A stretch of 64,000 nt of DNA from JAGOUN01 sp040389005. Its GTDB lineage: Bacteria; Pseudomonadota; Gammaproteobacteria; JAGOUN01. The stretch lies in NCBI GenBank assembly GCA_040389005.1, contig JAZKAS010000022.1:1-64000 (forward strand), in the 5' to 3' direction. A program made the position numbers and the translations under genes. How positions within the stretch are numbered: the first letter of the stretch is position 1; each line of letters begins with the position of its first letter. Of this stretch, positions 58,154-64,000 are shown in pieces. The notes under the pieces were generated by a model, which saw only the letters and a list, made by a program, of their open reading frames with translations, searched no databases and was not told where the DNA came from.

Positions 58154-59446
58154 CTAACCAGAGATGCGTATTGTACTATCTCTCTCAGGACCCACAGAAA
58201 AAATACTAATCGGCAAACCCACTAATACTTCGATACGGGCTAAATAATTTCTCGCTTCAATCGGTAAGTCAGTGAGAGATCGCGCATTGGCAGTACTGGC
58301 TTTCCAACCGGGCCAAACTTCATACACCGGCTCGCACTCTGCTAAAACAGCCGAATCCATTGGAAATGACTGCGCTGTCAACACTGTGTTTTTATAACGA
58401 TAGCCCGTGCAGATTTTTATTTCTGAAAAAGTATCTAACACATCTAATTTGGTAATACATAAACTACTTAAACTACTTAACATCGCTGAGCGCTGTAACG
58501 CGACGGCATCAAACCAACCACAACGTCGTGGACGCCCTGTCACGGAACCAAATTCATGGCCAATTTCTGCCAGCTTCGCACCTACCTCATCGAATAATTC
58601 TGTCACAAACGGGCCTGCACCTACGCGCGTCACATAAGCTTTTGCCACACCCAACACTTCATCAAAACAGCGCACGCCGACACCCGTGCCTGTTGAGGCC
58701 GCACCCGCGGTGGTATTCGAGGAAGTCACAAACGGATAGGTGCCATGATCAACATCTAATAATGCCCCCTGTGCGCCTTCAAAGAGAATATTTTTACCAA
58801 CTTTAGCAATAGCATTCAGTTCATAGGCAACATCCACCATCATTTCGCGAACAAAATCTGCAAACGCAAACACTTCTTCTAATGTTTGCTCAACAGACAC
58901 TTCGTCACATAGATAATAGTGTTTTAATTGAAAATTGTGATATTCCAACAATTCTGTGACTTGGGCAGTAACTTTTTCTTTTGATTGCAACAAATCGCCG
59001 ACACGAATCGCCCGTCTTGCCACTTTATCTTCATACGCCGGACCAATGCCGCGACCAGTTGTGCCGATGGCATTAACCCCGCGCTTTTTTTCACGCGCTT
59101 GATCCAGCGCAATATGAGACGCCAGAATCAATGGACAAGCAAAACTAATGCCCAGGCGTGATTTCACTTCAATACCACGCACCACCAATTCACCAACCTC
59201 TTGTTGCAACGCCCGAGGAGAAATCACCACACCATTGCCCAAAAAGCATTTGACGTGTGGATGCAAAATGCCGGAAGGAATCAAGCGCAACACGGTTTTG
59301 ACGCCATTGACCCACAAAGTATGTCCTGCATTATGGCCGCCTTGAAAACGCACCACCGCAGCGACATCGTCTGTCAACCAATCGATGATCTTGCCTTTGC
59401 CTTCATCGCCCCATTGTGCACCGAGAATAATGACGTTTTTTGCCAT
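58154..59446 (-). CDS. purA: adenylosuccinate synthetase
   Basis: PurA converts IMP and aspartate to adenylosuccinate with GTP in AMP synthesis. The 430-residue length is normal. Motifs: ILGAQWGDEGKGKIIDWL (GTP P-loop and catalytic Asp), GGHNAGHT, GTTGRGIGPAYEDKVARRAIR, FEGAQGALLDVDHGTYPFVTSSN and TGRPRRCGWFDAVAL. It is a single gene. The region downstream of its start (59447-59569) contains the first copy of a 23-bp direct repeat. Confidence 0.97.
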   Translation of the reverse strand: MAKNVIILGAQWGDEGKGKIIDWLTDDVAAVVRFQGGHNAGHTLWVNGVKTVLRLIPSGILHPHVKCFLGNGVVISPRALQQEVGELVVRGIEVKSRLGISFACPLILASHIALDQAREKKRGVNAIGTTGRGIGPAYEDKVARRAIRVGDLLQSKEKVTAQVTELLEYHNFQLKHYYLCDEVSVEQTLEEVFAFADFVREMMVDVAYELNAIAKVGKNILFEGAQGALLDVDHGTYPFVTSSNTTAGAASTGTGVGVRCFDEVLGVAKAYVTRVGAGPFVTELFDEVGAKLAEIGHEFGSVTGRPRRCGWFDAVALQRSAMLSSLSSLCITKLDVLDTFSEIKICTGYRYKNTVLTAQSFPMDSAVLAECEPVYEVWPGWKASTANARSLTDLPIEARNYLARIEVLVGLPISIFSVGPERDSTIRISG

Positions 59447-59494
59447 AGCTATAATCTACTTTTATCCAAAATTACTAAGACGCGCATTGTCCCG

Positions 59495-59517
59495 CGAGTA
59501 AAGATTTAATACAAGTG
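59495..59517. repeat. 23-bp direct repeat, copy 1 (DR1)
   Basis: The sequence starting CGAGTAAAGATTTAATACAA recurs identically at 60124-60146 in the same orientation. With one mismatch the identity extends four bases leftward (CCC-N). The two copies bracket the ATPase remnant. Confidence 0.9.
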
Positions 59518-59569
59518 CTTGATGGATACTTTTCTATTGGCAATGTTTACATTAGCCCCTATCACCTTC

Positions 59570-60037
59570 TCACGGTCTAAATAAGTCTTCCAACACCACG
59601 ATCTTAGATATCAGCGCACGGCCATATGTGTTTTGCGTTAATCCATGTGCACTGATTAATACTAGAAAAATTTGTTTTTTCGTATCGGTTTTCTTTTTAA
59701 ATACCTCAACTTTTCTTTTTAGCACCTCTGCATAAGCTTTACTGATTACAAATTCAGTTTCAGTATATTTAATTTCGCAAAGAGAAATTGCATCATCCTG
59801 ACGGTCAAAAAGCAAATCAATCTGCGCACCTTGTTCTTCTACATCTGTTTTTGGAATATATTTCCAAGGAGAAGATAAACTATCAGCATTGATTTTTAAC
59901 GCCTTACGAATAGCAGATAAGTGCTTATGACAAAGATTTTCAAAAGCATAACCAAGCCAATTATAATATTCTGGCGCATGAATTATTCCTTGCCAGATTT
60001 TTAGTACTGACAACCAAAATAGGTAAGATTGGGACAC
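59570..60037 (-). pseudogene. C-terminal remnant of an AAA ATPase/PD-(D/E)XK nuclease gene
   Basis: These 155 codons correspond only to the C-terminal region of DUF234/DUF4143-type ATPases: WLGYAFENLCHKHL, then GAQIDLLFDRQDDAISLCEIKYTE, with the D...ExK nuclease-like pattern seen also in the intact protein at 23256-24701. The N-terminal ATPase half (about 300 residues) is missing. The open frame begins at a GTG inside a large palindrome, so the palindrome has been joined directly to the 3' half of the gene, apparently by internal deletion. It is flanked by 23-bp direct repeats. Confidence 0.75.
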
Positions 60038-60068
60038 TTATAAGCATACTAATAAGTGTCCCAATCTT
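60025..60068. repeat. 44-bp palindrome at the head of the ATPase remnant
   Basis: Seventeen-base perfect arms (AAGATTGGGACACTTAT and its complement) are separated by ten bases. It overlaps the first codons of the remnant. The sequence differs from palindromes P1/P2 at 24.7 kb but its place relative to the gene is the same. Confidence 0.88.
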
Positions 60069-60123
60069 TCGATTTTAGCAGTAATCATGATAGAATCTAG
60101 GCTAAATGAGGCTCACGGCCCCA

Positions 60124-60146
60124 CGAGTAAAGATTTAATACAAGTG
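60124..60146. repeat. 23-bp direct repeat, copy 2 (DR2)
   Basis: Identical to 59495-59517. It lies 15 bases before the start codon of the glycosyltransferase gene at 60162. Confidence 0.9.
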
Positions 60147-60161
60147 ACGACTGAGGATTTC

Positions 60162-61388
60162 ATGAAAATTATCTACAATCTCGACTGCATTCGCGCGCCC
60201 ATGACCGGCGTGGCGTATTATACGCAAAACATGGTTTTAGCAATGATTCGCAGCTATTCTGATCAAAAAATTGGCCCTGAATTAGAGATCAGCTCTTTTC
60301 GTCATAACAAGCTACTTTCTAAACAAGAAACATTAGATCTTTGCTCGCACTTTACAGCGGCCCCTAAAAAAAATTCTCCGAGAAAAACTTGGTTAACGGC
60401 CAAACTCATTGAGAGTATTAATCGCTTTGCGTTTGCACGTTCGCTGATTCAATGGCAAAAAAGTATGCGTCACCGTTTGACATTAAAACACAGTATTGAC
60501 GGTGCCATTTATCATGAACCTAATTTTGTTTTTCTGCCACATAACGGGCCAAAAGTTCTCACTGTGCATGACATTTCTATGTTTTCTTGTCCCGAATTTC
60601 TGCCCAAAGGCCGCGCGAAATTTTTACAAAAACACATGCGACGCGGTATGCAAGAAGCCGATGCGCTGATTGTTTCATGCCAGTTTATTAAAGATGAAAT
60701 CATGCAGCTCTTAAAAATTCCTGAAAGTAAAATTTATATCGCTTCACCTGGCGCCCAAGAAAATTTCAAACCAAGACCAGAAGATGAAGTCAAAACATCA
60801 CTTGAAAAATTTTCTTTAAGCTATAAACAATTTTTGCTTTGCGTAGCCACGCTCGAGCCACGAAAAAATCTGCTACGCTTAATCAAAGCGTATCAAACAC
60901 TTCCCGACGAAATACAAAAAAAATTTCCTTTGGTTTTGGTCGGTAATAAAGGATGGTTATACGAAGAATTATTAAAATTAATTAATGAACCGCAACATCC
61001 CAATGTTGTCTTATTACGCTATGTCGATGAACAAGTGCTATTTCATCTTTATTCAGCGGCCAAAGCGTTTATCTATCCCTCACTTTACGAAGGATTTGGC
61101 CTGCCTGTCTTAGAAGCGATGCAATCCGGTTTACCGGTGATCAGCTCGAATGTCAGCAGCCTTCCTGAAGTCTGCGGAAATGCAGGCATACTGGTTGATC
61201 CGCTCGATGTATCAGCGATGACTGCCGCGATGCAACAATTACTCACGGCCGATGCTCAGACTTACGCGGATTATGTAAAACACTCAATTGCTCAAGCAAA
61301 AAAATTCTCGTGGAATAATTTTGCTGAACAATTATTCGAAGCCTATAAACCCATTAATCTCAAATCAGACACCCATAAATCGCTTTAA
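60162..61388 (+). CDS. glycosyltransferase family 4
   Basis: This GT-B fold retaining glycosyltransferase is about 408 residues long. The acceptor-side N-terminus is MKIIYNLDCIRAPMTGVAYYTQ. The donor-binding C-terminal half includes FLLCVATLEPRKNLLRLIKAY, FPLVLVGNKGWLYEEL and the EX7E signature in PSLYEGFGLPVLEAMQSGLPVISS. The start is the ATG at 60162 with TGAGGA upstream; the frame upstream of it belongs to the direct repeat. It overlaps the convergent glycosyltransferase by 29 bases. It is probably involved in O-antigen or exopolysaccharide assembly; the sugar is unknown. Confidence 0.9.
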   Translation: MKIIYNLDCIRAPMTGVAYYTQNMVLAMIRSYSDQKIGPELEISSFRHNKLLSKQETLDLCSHFTAAPKKNSPRKTWLTAKLIESINRFAFARSLIQWQKSMRHRLTLKHSIDGAIYHEPNFVFLPHNGPKVLTVHDISMFSCPEFLPKGRAKFLQKHMRRGMQEADALIVSCQFIKDEIMQLLKIPESKIYIASPGAQENFKPRPEDEVKTSLEKFSLSYKQFLLCVATLEPRKNLLRLIKAYQTLPDEIQKKFPLVLVGNKGWLYEELLKLINEPQHPNVVLLRYVDEQVLFHLYSAAKAFIYPSLYEGFGLPVLEAMQSGLPVISSNVSSLPEVCGNAGILVDPLDVSAMTAAMQQLLTADAQTYADYVKHSIAQAKKFSWNNFAEQLFEAYKPINLKSDTHKSL

Positions 61389-62724
61389 GGCGCGCAGAAT
61401 AAGCATCGCCACTAAAATAATTGGCGCGCTCTTTACCTTTTGCAGAAAGTGAAGCGCATAATGCATCATCTTTTGATAATCGATCAATGGCTGCTGCAAT
61501 TTCACCGACATTATAAGGATCAACCAAATAAGCAGCGTCGCCTGCAATTTCTGGAAGACTACTGACATGCGAGGTAATCACTGGCAAGCCCACAGACATC
61601 GCTTCCATCACCGGCAAACCAAATCCTTCAAATAGTGAAGGAAAAACCAATGCTCGTGCGTTACGCATTAACGTATTAAGAGAATCATTGGAGACATATT
61701 TCAAATAAATAATTTTTTCAGGGTGTTGTCTCAATAACACCTGCTCTTTCTCAGATTGCCACGCCAAAGGACCTACAACCACCAATTTTTGCTCTACGTT
61801 GGCACTCAAATAACCTTCTAATAATCGCACTACATTTTTTTTCGGTTCAATAGCCCCCACAAATAGAAAATAATTTTTTGCAGACAAACCAAATTGCGTT
61901 TGTAATTGATTCTTTGAAAATTTTTCACGATCTAATGTCCACGCATCGGATAAAGACACATCTTGATAAGTATTGGTAATTTTATCTTCAGAAACAGGAA
62001 GATAGGCCAAAATATCATTACGGGAAAATTCTGAAACCGTAATTAATTTACTGGCAGCTTTAATAATGCGTAATAACATGTCATGAAAAAACTTTTTATT
62101 ATCTTGCGTGGTATACGGCAATCGCAGTGGAATAATATCATGTATCGTATAATAATTTTTAGCGCCCACTACGCGCGCAGGAATGGGGCATGTCCAATGC
62201 ATGATATCCGGTGTCGGATTTAGTTTTATGGGCAGCAGCCGTCCAAAAATTAAAAAATAACATTGCGCTAATCGATACAAGCCCCAACTATTATACAGGG
62301 TATCAAATATGGGCAATCGAGCTTTCATCTCAGTATGTTCGACCACACCTGGAAACAAATGTTCTTTTGCCGAAGGCGGTTTAATAAAATAAAAAATACT
62401 TTTGAAAAAATAAAAAGGAATGCGTATATAATGAATCAAGCTTTTACGAGGCTTAGTAGCCTTGCCTGACGTCGTATCCACTGCTCTATAAAGTGGATTG
62501 CGCTCTTTTTCCGAAGGCTTATTAATTGCTTCATAAAAAGTTGCCTCATACAATAATTCAGGTGCTTTTTCATTCAATCGTTTATCGAATAGCACACTGA
62601 CTTTAAAACCTGCTTGATGCAATTGATTACCCAAGTTGCGTGCGTAAGTTGCTATTCCCGTTCCTTTTTTTAAAGACAAATTTAATCCATCGATACAAAC
62701 ATGTAACTTCTTACTCACAATCAT
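61360..62724 (-). CDS. glycosyltransferase family 4
   Basis: This 454-residue GT-B glycosyltransferase has N-terminal DGLNLSLKKGTGIATYARNL, a central VGAKNYYTIHDIIPLRLPY, and a C-terminal half with YFLFVGAIEPKKNVVRLLEGYL, KLVVVGPLAWQSEKEQ and the EX7E region PSLFEGFGLPVMEAMSVGLPVITSH. It is distantly similar to the convergent gene at 60162-61388, especially in the C-terminal half, so the two are likely ancient paralogues. The 3' ends overlap by 29 bases. It is part of a surface glycan region. Confidence 0.9.
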   Translation of the reverse strand: MIVSKKLHVCIDGLNLSLKKGTGIATYARNLGNQLHQAGFKVSVLFDKRLNEKAPELLYEATFYEAINKPSEKERNPLYRAVDTTSGKATKPRKSLIHYIRIPFYFFKSIFYFIKPPSAKEHLFPGVVEHTEMKARLPIFDTLYNSWGLYRLAQCYFLIFGRLLPIKLNPTPDIMHWTCPIPARVVGAKNYYTIHDIIPLRLPYTTQDNKKFFHDMLLRIIKAASKLITVSEFSRNDILAYLPVSEDKITNTYQDVSLSDAWTLDREKFSKNQLQTQFGLSAKNYFLFVGAIEPKKNVVRLLEGYLSANVEQKLVVVGPLAWQSEKEQVLLRQHPEKIIYLKYVSNDSLNTLMRNARALVFPSLFEGFGLPVMEAMSVGLPVITSHVSSLPEIAGDAAYLVDPYNVGEIAAAIDRLSKDDALCASLSAKGKERANYFSGDAYSARLKAIYGCLI

Positions 62725-62807
62725 TCCTCATATTTAAGAACGAGCATTATAGGATAAAACATCGCTCAACCATAGAATATAGTGTTATTTTTAAGTAGAA
62801 TAAGGGA

Positions 62808-63647
62808 TTGTTAAAAAAGCTCAAAAACTACACAATGAAATCTTGCCTGACTGCATTCTTTGGTCAACATATGATCGTGCACACCCATCTTGAAAAATGT
62901 GGCGGCAGCACCTTGTTACACTACCTAACCCTCTTGATAGGCAAAGAACACACACTTGATTTACGGCCATTTTTAGGCAAAAAAAGCGCGCAAGGATACC
63001 GAAAGATTCAAAACAAGAAACATAGCATCAGATTGCTTTCAGGTCATTTTCGATACAATTCAGGATGGGCAAAGCTAGTTCCCAATCAACACTGGTTGAG
63101 TAAAATTATTTCTCCGCTCATCGCCCCCTCTTGCAGAAAACATGCACTGCATATCGCTTCAGTGCGACACCCTATTGATCGCCTGGATTCTCTGTTTCGT
63201 TATTTAAAAACCAGGCCACGACATTATTTATATAATCATCACATTATCAAGAATGACTTTGATGGCTTTATTCAATCACTCATTACAAGCAACAATCAAT
63301 TAGTCAATAACGGCATGTGCGCACAACTTGCAAAATGCACCCCAGGAGCCAATATTTTAGACAAAGCAAAAAAATCTTTTGACCAGCACTATCTCGCCAT
63401 GGTGCCTTTTGACAAAACCCATGAACTTGCAAATATGCTGGCAGATGTTTTTCAACTACCTCTTGTGAAAGAAAAAATAATCAACAAAAGTGAACCTACT
63501 GCGAAAGTTATTCCCAGCACCGCCACTTTGTTACTGCTAGAAAAAAAATGTGCTGATGATATTCAATTTTACAATTATGTAGTGAATCAATACCCTACAA
63601 AATTATTAGAGGCCAAACAGTATTTACAGCAACTCATAGCCAAATGA
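62808..63647 (+). CDS. sulfotransferase-family protein
   Basis: This protein of about 279 residues has the two PAPS-binding elements of Golgi-type sulfotransferases: a 5'-phosphosulfate loop MIVHTHLEKCGGSTLLHYL near residue 22, and the 3'-phosphate motif ASVRHPIDRLDSLFRYL near 120. It would transfer sulfate to a glycan or other acceptor. Next to glycosyltransferases this suggests a sulfated surface polysaccharide. The start is uncertain: TTG 62808 has AAGGG but very close; ATG 62835 (MKSCLTAFF) lacks a site. The 3' end overlaps the convergent gene by 24 bases. Confidence 0.8.
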   Translation: MLKKLKNYTMKSCLTAFFGQHMIVHTHLEKCGGSTLLHYLTLLIGKEHTLDLRPFLGKKSAQGYRKIQNKKHSIRLLSGHFRYNSGWAKLVPNQHWLSKIISPLIAPSCRKHALHIASVRHPIDRLDSLFRYLKTRPRHYLYNHHIIKNDFDGFIQSLITSNNQLVNNGMCAQLAKCTPGANILDKAKKSFDQHYLAMVPFDKTHELANMLADVFQLPLVKEKIINKSEPTAKVIPSTATLLLLEKKCADDIQFYNYVVNQYPTKLLEAKQYLQQLIAK

Positions 63648-64000
63648 TTTCATAACCAATGGATCTAATTGTGATGATATCCATTTGATTTCTTTTTTAT
63701 TTAAACGTTCCCGCCAACATTCGTTTAAATAATAGTCCTTATAATATTGATGATTCTTTGCATTGTTTTCTTTATCTTCATTTTTAGCGGATCGGTCGAG
63801 ATTGTTAAAATGACTCATTTTGCACCCAAGACGATCCGTAATTTTCCTTAACGTCGCTTCAGGAAAAGCAAGCAGCTCTTCATACGTTAACAACAATACA
63901 TTGTAATGCTCGGCTAAAGCCAGATACGCTTTATTTTTTTCATTCCAAAGTTGCACAGGATTGTTACTGGCCTGTGTAACCTCACCTTGACATTCGGAAA
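63624..64000 (-). CDS. sulfotransferase-like protein, C-terminal part, runs off the window
   Basis: The reading frame is open to the right edge, so the N-terminus with its PAPS loop lies outside the window. The visible 125 codons contain NNPVQLWNEKNKAYLALAEHY, VLLLTYEELLAFPEATLRKITDRLG and the tail SSQLDPLVMKSFGYELL, the usual end of small bacterial sulfotransferases. There is no reason to start at the internal GTG at 63956. The gene converges on the other sulfotransferase gene. Confidence 0.72.
   Translation of the reverse strand, partial: SECQGEVTQASNNPVQLWNEKNKAYLALAEHYNVLLLTYEELLAFPEATLRKITDRLGCKMSHFNNLDRSAKNEDKENNAKNHQYYKDYYLNECWRERLNKKEIKWISSQLDPLVMKSFGYELL

Overview
The window comes from an AT-rich gammaproteobacterium (roughly 40% GC by eye). 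It carries ordinary gammaproteobacterial housekeeping genes (map, sodB, clpB, ybeY/corC, spoT-rpoZ-gmk-hldE, hemB, aroQ, accB-accC, fis, recG, purA) mixed with genes typical of host-associated Legionellales/Coxiella-like bacteria: an icmH(dotU)-icmF pair, ankyrin-repeat proteins, an LRR/transglutaminase-like/AAA giant protein and several large alpha-helical proteins of unknown family. I infer an intracellular or amoeba-associated member of the Legionellales; the genus cannot be fixed from the sequence. Three 10-N runs (7989-7998, 18038-18047, 41431-41440) show that this is a scaffolded draft assembly, and each one interrupts a gene.

Layout. 1-5.2 kb: map, with a divergent promoter that probably serves rpsB beyond the left edge; OmpA-like lipoprotein; small secreted protein; sodB; VOC protein; argD; usp. 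5.2-9.5 kb: clpB, a gap-broken two-helix channel-like protein, and an unknown 352-aa protein. 9.5-17.3 kb: corC-ybeY, envC-like activator, then the minus-strand series lpxL-like, hldE, gmk, rpoZ, spoT. This SpoT lacks the helical and zinc-finger part of its regulatory half. 17.2-24.9 kb: two toxin-antitoxin modules (one with a split antitoxin), an 882-aa helical protein, hemB, rsmJ, and an archaeal-type AAA ATPase/nuclease gene behind two identical-arm palindromes. 24.9-35.9 kb: accessory block with two head-to-head ankyrin proteins, rhodanese-DedA, and a 1869-aa protein combining five exact-period LRR units, a Cys-His-Asp transglutaminase-like domain and tandem AAA modules. 36-42 kb: aroQ-accB-accC, a tiny ORF with a very strong ribosome binding site, fis, icmH-icmF. 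42-46.5 kb: GH3 glycosidase and recG. 46.5-55.7 kb: a complete-looking type IVb (R64/Tcp-type) pilus operon pilL-N-O-P-Q-R plus five prepilins, running straight into recG. 55.8-64 kb: a 753-aa helical protein, purA, an ATPase remnant flanked by 23-bp direct repeats, and the start of a surface-polysaccharide region (two GT4 glycosyltransferases and two sulfotransferase-like genes).

How it fits together. The host-interaction theme is carried by the IcmH-IcmF stabilising pair, the pilus and the eukaryotic-like proteins, which are candidate Dot/Icm substrates by architecture only; no secretion signal was tested. Horizontal exchange is visible at several points: the PD-(D/E)XK-type ATPase gene and its two remnants, the TA modules, and short palindromic intergenic repeats (2925, 13826, 36912, 38786). 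No rRNA, tRNA, CRISPR array or transposase was seen, and no gene-free stretch exceeds about 300 bases.
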